In this document: piece after piece, positions 16,060 through 24,210 of the stretch | Layout: each line of letters opens with the position of its first letter | Position numbering within the stretch: the first letter of the stretch is position 1 | Assembly (NCBI GenBank): GCA_018003315.1 | Contig: JAGNEJ010000009.1 | Span: 26,767 to 90,766, forward strand | DNA: 64,000 nucleotides | Source of the DNA: Verrucomicrobiales bacterium | GTDB lineage: Bacteria > Verrucomicrobiota > Verrucomicrobiia > Verrucomicrobiales > V1-33 | Direction: 5' to 3' | Notes under the pieces: model-generated | The model's input: the letters and a program-made list of their open reading frames with translations, nothing else | Told to the model about the DNA's origin: nothing | Database searches by the model: none | Made by a program: the position numbers and the translations under genes

Positions 16060-16973
16060 ACCGAGCCTACATTGATGCCGTCAGGCTGCTGCTTGCCGTC
16101 GCGCCGGCCATCTTCCGTCAGCCTGGATTTGCGTTGAAGGGCGGCACGGCAATCAACCTGTTTCTGAGAGACATGCCGCGCCTTTCGGTTGATCTCGACC
16201 TCGTCTTTGCCGAGCACCGGCCGGATCGCGACGATGCGCTGCGTATGATTTCGAGCCAGCTCGAATCGATCCGGTCCGACCTCAATCGCTCTGGAATGAC
16301 CTGCAGTTCGGCGGTCGGCTCGGGCGGCGACGAAGTGAAGCTCTTCGTCGAGAGGGACCGCACCCGCATCAAAGTCGAGGTGAATCATGTCTTCCGGGGC
16401 ACCGTTCTCCCGGTGGAGCCGCGGGCCCTGACGGCAATGGCACAGGACATGTTCTTCACGGACATCGAAATTCCCATCCTCCATCCGGACGAACTGTACG
16501 GCAGCAAGTTGGTGGCCGCGATGGATCGGCAACATCCCCGCGACATCTTCGACGTGCTCGAACTCTACGAGGGAGGCGGACTGACAGCAGGTATCGTCGA
16601 GTGTTTCGTCTGCTACCTTGCTGGCCACAATCGACCGGTTCATGAGGTCCTCTTCGCGAACGAAATCAACATTGCGCCGGCCTACACCAACGAGTTCGAG
16701 GGCATGACGCGACAGCCGGTGCCTCTCGAACGACTGCAGGCGGTCCGAAGGCAACTGTTCACCGAGCTTCCCTCCAGATTGAGCGACAAGCAGCGGTCGT
16801 TCCTCACAGGGCTCGTTGAAGCGAAACCAGACTGGTCCCTGATGTCGTGTGCGCATCTCGCGGAGATGCCGGCGGTTCGGTGGAAACTTGCCAATCTGGA
16901 ACGCTTGAGCCGCGCCAACCCGGCCAAATTCGCGCAGCAGTCCGGCGAACTGAGAGAGCGCTTCGGAGGCTGA
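16056..16973 (+). CDS. abiEii: AbiEii-type nucleotidyltransferase toxin
   Basis: 305 aa. The polymerase-beta-like motifs are present: KGGTAINLF (residues about 28-36) and the metal-binding DLDLVF (46-51), followed by RTRIKVEVNH with the third acidic residue and LHPDELYGSKLVA, the typical kinase-like/NTase C-terminal lobe motif, and RDIFDVLEL. AbiEii toxins transfer nucleotides to tRNA acceptor ends or similar RNAs, blocking growth. Start overlaps the antitoxin stop (ATGA). No disrupted catalytic residue is seen, so it should be active. Confidence 0.9.
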   Translation: MNRAYIDAVRLLLAVAPAIFRQPGFALKGGTAINLFLRDMPRLSVDLDLVFAEHRPDRDDALRMISSQLESIRSDLNRSGMTCSSAVGSGGDEVKLFVERDRTRIKVEVNHVFRGTVLPVEPRALTAMAQDMFFTDIEIPILHPDELYGSKLVAAMDRQHPRDIFDVLELYEGGGLTAGIVECFVCYLAGHNRPVHEVLFANEINIAPAYTNEFEGMTRQPVPLERLQAVRRQLFTELPSRLSDKQRSFLTGLVEAKPDWSLMSCAHLAEMPAVRWKLANLERLSRANPAKFAQQSGELRERFGG

Positions 16974-16988
16974 TTCGCACCCGGCCGG

Positions 16989-16994
16989 ATTGAC
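16989..16994 (+). promoter_or_regulatory. ATTGAC gene-start element (7 of 13)
   Basis: The only one of the thirteen with A in the first position. Intergenic after the AbiE stop, 14 nt before the ATG at 17009. Confidence 0.55.
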
Positions 16995-17008
16995 AGCGTC
17001 CAAGTGGC

Positions 17009-17320
17009 ATGTCTCTCGAATCCGACATCCTCGCCGACCTCAATCAACTGCTCACCGAACATGGTGTGCAGGCCCGCTGGCAGAACACCGATCTGCTTGT
17101 CCTCGTCAGCCGGGTGGAAAGCACCCAGCAGATCGAGATGGGCGGCTACGTCGAGTCGCCGGACCTGAGCCTCCGCGTGCCCAAAGTCGCCTTCACCGGC
17201 GAGTTGCCTCAGTTCGGTCAGCGCATTGACGTAGATGGCACCGAATATCGGATCACGCGCGTAGCCGGCCATCCGCGCTCGCCACTACTCACACTCACCC
17301 TTTCTGCCGCCGACGAGTAG
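17009..17320 (+). CDS. Head-tail joining protein (FII-like)
   Basis: 103 aa, beta-rich: VSRVESTQQIEMGGYVESPDL, then the core FGQRIDVDGTEYRITRV typical of small head-tail connectors of the FII/ATP-binding-sugar-transporter-like group. It lies immediately before the Z-like gene as in lambda. Four bases separate it from the next start. Confidence 0.7.
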   Translation: MSLESDILADLNQLLTEHGVQARWQNTDLLVLVSRVESTQQIEMGGYVESPDLSLRVPKVAFTGELPQFGQRIDVDGTEYRITRVAGHPRSPLLTLTLSAADE

Positions 17321-17323
17321 GCC

Positions 17324-18118
17324 ATGAAGTTCAATGCCCGACTCGACGGTGACGCAGAAGTCATCCGCCTGCTCGCCCGGTATCCTCAGCGGATTGGGCG
17401 AACCATGGTATCGCTCGTGAAGCAGGAAGCCCGTGGACTCGCCGTCGAACTGGCGCGCACGACCCGGCCGTTCGGGTTTTCCGATGGTGCCCGGAAAATC
17501 GGAGAAGCCGCCGTCGCCAAAGATGTGCTCAAGGTGTTCGCCACGCCGGATCAAGCCTATGAGAGCGCGAAGGCAGCGGACATGGCGGCAGCCGACCGGT
17601 TCTGGGCACACATGCAGAACCGACGCTTCGCCCGCGCCCGCCAGGCCCTCGCGGAATCCCCCTCAAAATGGCGCGACCTGCCGTTGGGCCGCCTAGACCC
17701 GAAGCACCACAAGGAAAGCCGGGTGGGCCCCAAAGCGAAAGTCACCCGGCGGGAACCCGCCCAGATCGTGACCAGTCGGAAGCCGCTCGACACCTACATT
17801 GCCAGGATACAGCGCCGGGTGGGCTTCGCGAAGGGTGTCTGGATCAATGCGGCGAAGGCTCTCGGCGGACGGGTCCGGGGAGCCGCCAAATGGGCCACCC
17901 GGCACAAGCAGGCCCCGGGGACGGCGAAAATGAAAACCGGAGAACGTCCCAGTATCAGCCTGATCAGCCGGCTCGACTACATGGAGGAAGTGACGACCGA
18001 GACTGGCATTCAGTTGGCGCTTTCGGCCGCGGCTGGCCGTTTGCGTATAGCCCTCGCCACCTCCCTTCGGGTCGTTCAGGAACGGATGAATCGTGCGCTC
18101 CGGCGCCGCGCGAGTTGA
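17324..18118 (+). CDS. Minor tail protein, Z-like tail completion protein
   Basis: 264 aa and very basic (Arg/Lys-rich, for example RIQRRVGFAKGVWINAAKALGG), helical at the N-terminus (AEVIRLLARYPQRIGRTMVSLVK). Order between the FII-like and U-like genes matches lambda Z / HK97 gp10. The middle region with HKESRVGPKAKVTRREP is likely disordered. Assigned by position plus character. Confidence 0.65.
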   Translation: MKFNARLDGDAEVIRLLARYPQRIGRTMVSLVKQEARGLAVELARTTRPFGFSDGARKIGEAAVAKDVLKVFATPDQAYESAKAADMAAADRFWAHMQNRRFARARQALAESPSKWRDLPLGRLDPKHHKESRVGPKAKVTRREPAQIVTSRKPLDTYIARIQRRVGFAKGVWINAAKALGGRVRGAAKWATRHKQAPGTAKMKTGERPSISLISRLDYMEEVTTETGIQLALSAAAGRLRIALATSLRVVQERMNRALRRRAS

Positions 18119-18122
18119 GCCG

Positions 18123-19004
18123 TTACCCGAGATACTGGGTATCCCGATGGTGTTTCAGAAACGCCAGCATTTCAGGACGCGGCTGCCTTGCAAGCTGAAG
18201 CCCATGCAGTCCGAATATTTGCTGTTCCCTATCGGGCATGCGGCAAGACACGAGCATCCCTCCGGCCTCATCAAAGGAGATAAGCCCACAGTCGAATAAC
18301 GCATCCAGACTTGCCACCAGGGGGAGCCCGTTGTGGGGATTCAGCCGTTCACTGTCGTTACTGTCACGCCAGGGTTTGATGTGCGATGCACGGATGGCAT
18401 CCAGTGTGGTCGAGCCCGTCACCGCGCAGCGATTCCCCCACTCGCACAATACGGCAGATCGGAACCAGCCCTGACCCACGCGTGCGTCGATCAACGCCTC
18501 TTTCGTTGTCGATTCTGGAAACTTCCTCGAAAGCAAACTCTTGAGGTCTGCAGCGAGCGTGCCATTCGCCGTCTGCCTGCGCGTCAACTCTTCGACGGGC
18601 ATCCGGCCAAGGATCGCGGCATAGACGAACGTCCCTTCATCGCGCAGATGACCGAGACGGAGAAGCGCAGTGCGGTCGAAACTCGCAATCCGGCGGGATC
18701 CAGTCGAGCCGGGAGCGACGGCCCTGCAGACCACTCCGAATCCATCTGCACCTCCGCGCATCGCGTCCAGGTGTCCTGCTCGTTCACGGTGCCCCGCCGT
18801 GATTTCAGGTCGAGCCCGATTGAAAACCTGAACCCAATCCTGCCCATCGAAGTTCACGATCTGATCTTCCCACACCCGCAGATAGATCCGGTGCATCACA
18901 GGATCTATGGCTCCCCATGACCATCGTGGATTCTTTAGATCGCCGCCCAGAACCTCCTCGTAGAAACGAGTGATGGAGACAAGTTCGCCGGAAGGTGGAG
19001 CCAT
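18123..19004 (-). CDS. HNH endonuclease cargo gene
   Basis: 293 aa, opposite to the late genes. The C-terminal HNH_2-type module is clear: CAVTGSTTLDAIRASHIKPW, then NPHNGLPLVASLDALFDCGLISF. The N-terminal 180 residues are a separate domain (VGQGWFRSAVLCEWGN precedes the HNH), as in restriction-like HNH enzymes that read modified or foreign DNA. It ends 4 bp from the tail gene it converges on. Start 19004 (ATG) was preferred over a TTG at 19058. It could be a defence nuclease or a homing-type element. Confidence 0.8.
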   Translation of the reverse strand: MAPPSGELVSITRFYEEVLGGDLKNPRWSWGAIDPVMHRIYLRVWEDQIVNFDGQDWVQVFNRARPEITAGHRERAGHLDAMRGGADGFGVVCRAVAPGSTGSRRIASFDRTALLRLGHLRDEGTFVYAAILGRMPVEELTRRQTANGTLAADLKSLLSRKFPESTTKEALIDARVGQGWFRSAVLCEWGNRCAVTGSTTLDAIRASHIKPWRDSNDSERLNPHNGLPLVASLDALFDCGLISFDEAGGMLVSCRMPDREQQIFGLHGLQLARQPRPEMLAFLKHHRDTQYLG

Positions 19005-19079
19005 AAAAATGAGGGTGCGTTTTTTGTCGCACGCTAGAATCTGCCTGTGCTGGCGCAAGAGTCAGCATTCGCCCCAAAG

Positions 19080-19085
19080 GTTGAC
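19080..19085 (+). promoter_or_regulatory. GTTGAC gene-start element (8 of 13)
   Basis: Intergenic, after the opposing HNH gene, 15 nt before the ATG at 19101. It corrects the start of the U-like gene away from a non-ATG start at 19047. Confidence 0.65.
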
Positions 19086-19100
19086 GTCTGTCCCGGATTG

Positions 19101-19526
19101 ATGCCCCAACTGATAGAAGACACCCTCACCACGAAGCTCGCCGAGTGGATCAACACAAACCGGCCGGTCGCCATCCCGGAAACTGTGCCCGTTCATGTAG
19201 CCAACCGGGACGAACTTCGCACGCGGCCGTGCATCGTCCTTGAGACCTCGGAAGCGAAGCTTGTCCCGGCTCTCCCGTTCACGGCACGCGTGAAGCTCGA
19301 CGTTCACCTTTTCACGCAGACCGACGACACCTCTGCGAGCGATCATTCCGCCTGGTCAGCCGCACTCGAATCCCTCCTGCGTGACAAGAGCACGATCCGC
19401 ACGGCCATCGAGACAGAATCGTTCTGCCTGCATGATCTCCTCCCGCGGGAAACCTCCACGACTCCGGACGAATCGCGCGGGCGGGAAACCATCCTCTCGT
19501 TCGAGGCTGTCGTCTCCGCTGTGTAG
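19101..19526 (+). CDS. Tail terminator protein (U-like)
   Basis: 141 aa. An N-terminal helix (LIEDTLTTKLAEWIN) is followed by a beta-rich domain (CIVLETSEAKLV, then ARVKLDVHLFTQTDD) and a helix-strand end, matching small tail-terminator folds. It sits between the Z-like and V-like genes. TAG stop overlaps the next GTTGAC element. Confidence 0.65.
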   Translation: MPQLIEDTLTTKLAEWINTNRPVAIPETVPVHVANRDELRTRPCIVLETSEAKLVPALPFTARVKLDVHLFTQTDDTSASDHSAWSAALESLLRDKSTIRTAIETESFCLHDLLPRETSTTPDESRGRETILSFEAVVSAV

Positions 19527-19531
19527 TTGAC
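19526..19531 (+). promoter_or_regulatory. GTTGAC gene-start element (9 of 13)
   Basis: Its first G is the last base of a TAG stop, not a TGA, and it ends 16 nt before the ATG at 19548. So the element is not simply a by-product of TGA stops. Confidence 0.6.
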
Positions 19532-19547
19532 ATCACTTCCCGGGCAA

Positions 19548-19925
19548 ATGGCTGCATCACTCCTTGGCACCACCGGCAACTTTGGCATCCCGAACGACCA
19601 GTCGGGAATCCTCATCACCGACCATTCGTTCGACTTCTCCAGTCAGGAAAAGCAGGTCCTCGACAAGAGCGGCGAAGTCATCGGCGTGTCGCTCTACCAG
19701 GAAAAGGTCGAAGTGAAGCTCTCCGGACTGGTGGCGAAGACTTCGGCATTCAACGGAAAGATCAGCGCTGCCCTCACACTGGCCAACGCCATTCCTGCCC
19801 ATCTCCAGCACTCGACCGGGGGGACGACCATTCTCATGCAGGTCAGCCGGTCCATGAACAACGAGGACTTCGAGAAGATCGACCTCACCGCCACCCACTA
19901 CCCCTACGTCACCAGTGGAGCCTGA
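19548..19925 (+). CDS. Tail tube protein candidate (V-like)
   Basis: 125 aa with strand-rich sequence ILITDHSFDFSSQEKQVL and GVSLYQEKVEVKLSGLV, the character of a tail-tube beta barrel. Much shorter than lambda V (246 aa), lacking any immunoglobulin-like C-terminal domain. Position directly before the G/GT pair region supports it. Confidence 0.6.
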   Translation: MAASLLGTTGNFGIPNDQSGILITDHSFDFSSQEKQVLDKSGEVIGVSLYQEKVEVKLSGLVAKTSAFNGKISAALTLANAIPAHLQHSTGGTTILMQVSRSMNNEDFEKIDLTATHYPYVTSGA

Positions 19926-19946
19926 TTTCTAACCTGATCACCCGAG

Positions 19947-20348
19947 ATGAACGCCGTATCCCACCTTTCCTCCACCGCGACGAGCAACACCTGCCTTGCC
20001 GCCGCCCTCACCGCCGTCGGAATTCCGTTGGCGGAAAAACCCTTCGTCCGCGTCGTGGGCGACGGCATTCGGGGCGAGCGCGTGATCTGGTTCTTCGAGC
20101 CGCAAAGCGCGGACGGAAAGTTTCAGACGAAGGAACTCATCACGGCATGGCACGACGACGCGTGGCACCTCGCCAATCCGGAGCACCCGTTCGCCTACAT
20201 CAAGTGCGCCCTGCTCAACCGGGAGCGGCTTGTGGATAAGGTGAAACAGGACGTGCCGCTGGCCTGCGTGAAGCGCCGGGGCAAGATCGCCCTCATTCCG
20301 CTCGATGCTTCCCCGCGCACAGAAGAACTCATTCTCCGCCACCTCTGA
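19947..20348 (+). CDS. Hypothetical tail-region protein
   Basis: 133 aa, no recognised family. It has an N-terminal helix with a Cys (NTCLAAALTAVGIPLAEKP) and a beta-rich centre with VIWFFEPQSADGKF, then WHDDAWHLANPEHPFAYIKCALLNRE. Lambda has no gene here. It may be a second structural tail component of this phage lineage. Confidence 0.6.
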   Translation: MNAVSHLSSTATSNTCLAAALTAVGIPLAEKPFVRVVGDGIRGERVIWFFEPQSADGKFQTKELITAWHDDAWHLANPEHPFAYIKCALLNRERLVDKVKQDVPLACVKRRGKIALIPLDASPRTEELILRHL

Positions 20349-20352
20349 TCCA

Positions 20353-20772
20353 ATGGACGACACCGAACGCCAGAAACTCCTCTCCGCCGCCTTCCACGAA
20401 GTGAATCCCGTCGTGGCCGGCCACTCGATGCGCCCGCTGTCGCTGGCAAGCTACGACGTCCTCCTCCGCACCGGGAATCCCCTGGTGAAAGGGGAGACAC
20501 CGGCGGAGGGAACGCCCGAGTTCACCGCCGCCCTCATGGGGTTTGTCTATGCCCACTGCGCTCCGTGGCCGGAGGTGGTCCGCGCCTCGTTCAACGATCA
20601 GACCTTCCGGGAATCCGCCCTGATCTTCTGCGGGACACTCACACCGGGCGATTTCCAAATCGCATTCCGGCGACTGGAGGAACAAAGCCGGGAACTGGAG
20701 GCGGCACAGGTTGAGCCTGTGTCGGGTATGCCGGGAAAAAAGCCCCTCCCTGCGACGAGCCCGGCTTCCTAG
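20353..20772 (+). CDS. Tail assembly chaperone G (unshifted product)
   Basis: 139 aa, mainly helical, ending shortly after a Gly-Lys-Lys at the frameshift site. The start at 20353 follows the previous stop by 2 codons. It lies just before the tape measure block, as lambda G does, and shares its reading with an overlapping downstream frame through a -1 slip at 20736-20742. G-type chaperones bind the tape measure during tail assembly. Confidence 0.75.
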   Translation: MDDTERQKLLSAAFHEVNPVVAGHSMRPLSLASYDVLLRTGNPLVKGETPAEGTPEFTAALMGFVYAHCAPWPEVVRASFNDQTFRESALIFCGTLTPGDFQIAFRRLEEQSRELEAAQVEPVSGMPGKKPLPATSPAS

Positions 20773-21008
20773 CCGCGCAAGTCTTCGCCATCGCCGCCGA
20801 AACCGGCTGGCCGGAGGAACGCATCCTGTTGATGCCGATGGCACGACTGGCGCAGTATCAGCACTGCCTGCTGCGGCGGAACGGGGTCGGGACGCGATGG
20901 AGCGGCGATGCGGCCGACGTGCGCACGATTCGTGCAACGCTGAACTCCCTCCGAAGGCGACGAGCAGAGATTCATACCGCCACGGATAGTCTTCAGCCTT
21001 GCGAATAG
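20353..21008 (+). CDS. Tail assembly chaperone GT fusion by programmed -1 frameshift
   Basis: Reading G to codon 130 (AAG at 20740-20742), then slipping back one base, gives an open -1 frame to a TAG at 21006. The product is about 218 aa. The T part has a natural protein look: CDEPGFLAAQVFAIAAETGW, then MARLAQYQHCLLRRNG and a helical basic C-terminus. The slip site A AAA AAG is in the correct zero frame (GGA AAA AAG) and is the same heptamer used in E. coli dnaX. Coordinates ignore the one-base overlap. Confidence 0.8.
20736..20742 (+). promoter_or_regulatory. Ribosomal slippery heptamer A AAA AAG
   Basis: Six A and one G in zero-frame register GGA AAA AAG. A -1 slip connects G to the T frame. 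No other long A-run occurs nearby in this GC-rich gene. Confidence 0.8.
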
Positions 21009-21045
21009 GGACGATGCGAGCCAAGTGGTATCGATTGGCAAACAG

Positions 21046-21603
21046 ATGAAACCTACCGGCAAGCAGATCTCGGATGCCGCCTATGCCGGCGACATAGAAC
21101 TCCTGCGGAGATATGCTGGACAGGGCGGCGACTTCAATGAAATTGAGCAGGGGGACACATTGCTAGAGGAAATCATCTCTGACCTCTGCCTTGATAAGGT
21201 GGAATGCAGATACGATGTGGTGCGGGAGCTTCTCGCCTTGGGCGCAGACCCGAATCTTCTTGGAGAGGATCGGCGCGGTCCCATGATTCCTGCCATGCTC
21301 AGCATGGACACGGAGATGCTCCGCATTCTCCTGGAGGCTGGCGCTGATCCGAATGAAGTTGCAGGTTTTTTCGACAGCGAAACTCTGTATGACTGGGCAG
21401 AATTCGATTATAGATTTGAGACTTACGACTTGAATGCGCCTGACAAGCCGACAGAAGCCGATAAAGCTGATGAGGACGCATGGCTCACCTATCTTGATCG
21501 CATGGCGGTCAAGCATGGGAAAAGGCGACCCGATCACCTCTATCTGCTCCGCAAGCATGGGGCCAAGACTGCTCAGGAACTCAAGACCAGGGCGAATACC
21601 TAG
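21046..21603 (+). CDS. Ankyrin-repeat cargo protein
   Basis: 185 aa. Two recognisable ankyrin repeats: VVRELLALGADPNL (about residues 60-73) and EMLRILLEAGADPNEV, preceded by a degenerate one (DIELLRRYAGQGGDFNE). A sampled stretch is about 42 % GC, far below the neighbours, so it was probably acquired. It lies between the GT end and the tape measure, where no structural gene is expected. Protein-binding function; target unknown. The ATG at 21046 is preferred over a GTG at 21025. Confidence 0.75.
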   Translation: MKPTGKQISDAAYAGDIELLRRYAGQGGDFNEIEQGDTLLEEIISDLCLDKVECRYDVVRELLALGADPNLLGEDRRGPMIPAMLSMDTEMLRILLEAGADPNEVAGFFDSETLYDWAEFDYRFETYDLNAPDKPTEADKADEDAWLTYLDRMAVKHGKRRPDHLYLLRKHGAKTAQELKTRANT

Positions 21604-21677
21604 CTCTGGCCCCGAGTGCGGCGCGCACTGCTCCCGGCCTGAACCAAGTCATTTAGCGTGACGGCAAACGTTGGCCA

Positions 21678-21683
21678 GTTGAC
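21678..21683 (+). promoter_or_regulatory. GTTGAC gene-start element (10 of 13)
   Basis: About 75 bp downstream of the ankyrin stop in non-coding DNA and 14 nt before the tape measure ATG at 21698. Confidence 0.65.
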
Positions 21684-21697
21684 TCGTCTTCCTGCGC

Positions 21698-23461
21698 ATG
21701 AGCGCCCTTACGGTCACCCTTGGAGCCGACATTACTGCCCTGAAGAAAGGGATGGCCGCCGCCACTGCATTAGTGGCAGCGTCCGCACGACGGATGGCCA
21801 GCATCACCGGGGCGGGACTGGCCGGCATCGGTCGCGGGGGTGCTGCGGTTCTTGAGAAAGGCTTCAGCGTGGCCGGGACTGCCATCAAGGCATCCATCGT
21901 CTCGGCGCTCGCGGGCGGCGTGACCGCAGCGGGTGCCGGCGTTAAAGCAGTCAGTGCAGCCGCCGATTTCGAACAGACGCAGGTTGCCTTCACCACGCTC
22001 ATCGGTGATGCGGCCAAAGCTCAGGAAACTCTTAGCAAGCTTCGCGAACTGGGCGCGAAAACACCGTTCGAATTTCCCGAACTGGCCGACGCCGGACGAA
22101 AATTGATCGCGTTCGGCGAGGGGGCCGATACTGTCCCGGAAACCCTCCGGCGGATCGGAGATGTGTCCGCGGGCGTGCAGGCTCCGGTCAATGAAATCGC
22201 CGAACTCTACGGCAAGGCGCGTGTACAGGGAAGGCTCTTCGCTGAGGACGTGAACCAGCTCACCGGCCGGGGCATCCCGATCATCGGGCAACTGGCGAAG
22301 CAGTTTGGCGTGAGCGATTCGGAGGTGAAGAAGCTGGTCGAGACTGGCCAGGTGGGTTTCCCGCAGATCGAGCAGGCGTTCATCGCCATGACGTCGGAAG
22401 GCGGGCAATTCGCCGGAATGATGGAGGCCCAGAGCCGGACGACGACCGGTCTGTTCTCGACGCTCAAGGACACCATCAACGAGGTGTTCCTCACGCTGGG
22501 GCAGCCGATCAATGATGCCCTGCGCCCGCTTGTGGGAGAAGCCATCGGTCTCGTGCAAACGCTCACCCCGATGGCCGTCGAGGCCGGGAAGCGGGTGAAG
22601 GACGCCATCCTGTTTGTGATCGCCGCGTTCAAAAGCGGTCAGGTGCTCGACCTGGTCACTTCGGCACTCAAGCTGGGATTCGCGAATGGGGTAAACGCCC
22701 TCATCAACGGGTTCCGCATGGCCATCGAGTTCTTCTGGAACCTGATCACCGACGGTGCGATGTGGAAAAGTCTCGGGATCGTCCTGCTCGGCGTGGCCGC
22801 CGGGTTCGGCGCCGCTCTGCTCAATGCATTCCAGACGCCTATCGTCTACCTGCAGGCGGGCATGGAATGGATCATGGCCAACCTGCTAAAGGGTCTGCTG
22901 CAAATCCCCGGGATAAGTTCCCTCATGGGATTCGATTCTGAAGACGTGGAAGCTGATTTCGACCGCATCCTGAAGTCGAGGGAAGCACAAGGCGCAGAAT
23001 TCTTTGGTCTCAACTTCAAGGACATGGCGGCGGAGGCCGATGCCATGATGAATGCAGGTGCCCCGGCACTGGCCGAGCGCGTCGCGGAAGCCGCACGAAA
23101 AGCAGGTGCCTCCGCCGGTTCCGACCTTATCGACACGTCGGGCCTGCGAGCCAGCTTCGGGAAAGTCGTGGACAGCATAACAGAGTCCATGCCGAAGCCG
23201 GAAGAAGCAGCCCAGGCTTTAAAGGCGGCAGGCAAGACGGATGCTAAGACCGCAGCTACTGGAACCCTTGCGGCAGCTTCGTCGCGGCTCGATCCCATCG
23301 TCACCTCACTTGGAAAGGTCGGGGGCGGCGGCTACTCCAGCGGGACCCTGGATGCACAGCGGGAGAACAACCGGCTTACAGGCGAAACCAATCGCCTGTT
23401 GGGCGAACTGGGGAGGAAAGTCGAACGACTGAGCGGCGGCGGGCTCGCCGCGTTTGGTTGA
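21698..23461 (+). CDS. Tail tape measure protein
   Basis: 587 aa. The N-terminal third has the tape-measure core (FEQTQVAFTTLIGDA, KTPFEFPELADAG, GRGIPIIGQLAKQFG, then VGFPQIEQAFIAMT), followed by hydrophobic transmembrane-like stretches (SLGIVLLGVAAGFGAALLNAF) and an Ala/Lys-rich tail with ENNRLTGETNRLLGEL. Length determines tail length; this short chain predicts a short siphovirus tail, of the order of 90 nm by the usual 0.15 nm per residue. The stop TGA overlaps the next element. Confidence 0.9.
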   Translation: MSALTVTLGADITALKKGMAAATALVAASARRMASITGAGLAGIGRGGAAVLEKGFSVAGTAIKASIVSALAGGVTAAGAGVKAVSAAADFEQTQVAFTTLIGDAAKAQETLSKLRELGAKTPFEFPELADAGRKLIAFGEGADTVPETLRRIGDVSAGVQAPVNEIAELYGKARVQGRLFAEDVNQLTGRGIPIIGQLAKQFGVSDSEVKKLVETGQVGFPQIEQAFIAMTSEGGQFAGMMEAQSRTTTGLFSTLKDTINEVFLTLGQPINDALRPLVGEAIGLVQTLTPMAVEAGKRVKDAILFVIAAFKSGQVLDLVTSALKLGFANGVNALINGFRMAIEFFWNLITDGAMWKSLGIVLLGVAAGFGAALLNAFQTPIVYLQAGMEWIMANLLKGLLQIPGISSLMGFDSEDVEADFDRILKSREAQGAEFFGLNFKDMAAEADAMMNAGAPALAERVAEAARKAGASAGSDLIDTSGLRASFGKVVDSITESMPKPEEAAQALKAAGKTDAKTAATGTLAAASSRLDPIVTSLGKVGGGGYSSGTLDAQRENNRLTGETNRLLGELGRKVERLSGGGLAAFG

Positions 23462-23462
23462 C
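23457..23462 (+). promoter_or_regulatory. GTTGAC gene-start element (11 of 13)
   Basis: Overlaps the tape measure stop, 17 nt before the ATG at 23480. Confidence 0.55.
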
Positions 23463-23479
23463 GCCGCATCCCCGGCAGG

Positions 23480-24208
23480 ATGCCCAGACACGTCGCCATT
23501 CAACCAGGACGCCTTTACCCGCAGCCAGGATACTCCCTCCGGATCGACAAAGAGGGCAAATGGACTGCGACTCAGGTGTTCTACTGCCACAGGAGTTCCG
23601 CCGTTCAGCTCATGCCGCGGCCGGGAACGGTGCATCCGGAGGTGAGCTTCATCGCCGTCTCCCAGGTCGCCGCCACCTTCACCGAGGGCGACCTCGCCGA
23701 AATTACCTGTGAGTATGCCGGGGCTGAGGAAAAAGACGAGGAGACCGAGAAGGACTCTGCCGTCTACACCATGGGACTGTCGCTCTCCGAGGAGCCTTTG
23801 CTGAGCCACCCGCGCTACGCCGACATTCCGGACGCCGAGCGGGAAGCCATCCAGCAGATCACTTCCGGAAAGGACAAGGATGACCAGGGGCGGGCGCTGA
23901 AGGACAAGATTGATAGCGACATTGGAAAGGAAGCTCTCACGAAGATCCTGCGCGGGCAGACGAGCTACTACAGTCCGCGCGTCATGTGGCGTGAGAGCTG
24001 GGTTCGCAGCAAGCCGGTGGGTGCGTCCGACCTCAACGACATCGGAAACATCTCGACGCCGTCCGGTCCCGCGCCTGCACTTGCCGGCGGACGCAACTGG
24101 CTGCTCAACGGAGTCACGCAGACACAGGAGGGAAAATCCTATCGGATCGAAGCCGAATGGCTGGCCAGCGACCGGGGTGGCTGGGACGATGACATCTACA
24201 CCGACTGA
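23480..24208 (+). CDS. Tail tip protein of unknown family
   Basis: 242 aa. A beta-rich N-terminal half (FIAVSQVAATFTEGDLAEITCEYAGA) and a charged middle (EEKDEETEKDS), then a C-terminal part with SYYSPRVMWRESWV and a terminal acidic WDDDIYTD. First gene after the tape measure, where siphoviruses encode distal tail proteins; no M/Dit signature is recognised. Confidence 0.55.
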   Translation: MPRHVAIQPGRLYPQPGYSLRIDKEGKWTATQVFYCHRSSAVQLMPRPGTVHPEVSFIAVSQVAATFTEGDLAEITCEYAGAEEKDEETEKDSAVYTMGLSLSEEPLLSHPRYADIPDAEREAIQQITSGKDKDDQGRALKDKIDSDIGKEALTKILRGQTSYYSPRVMWRESWVRSKPVGASDLNDIGNISTPSGPAPALAGGRNWLLNGVTQTQEGKSYRIEAEWLASDRGGWDDDIYTD

Positions 24209-24210
24209 CC

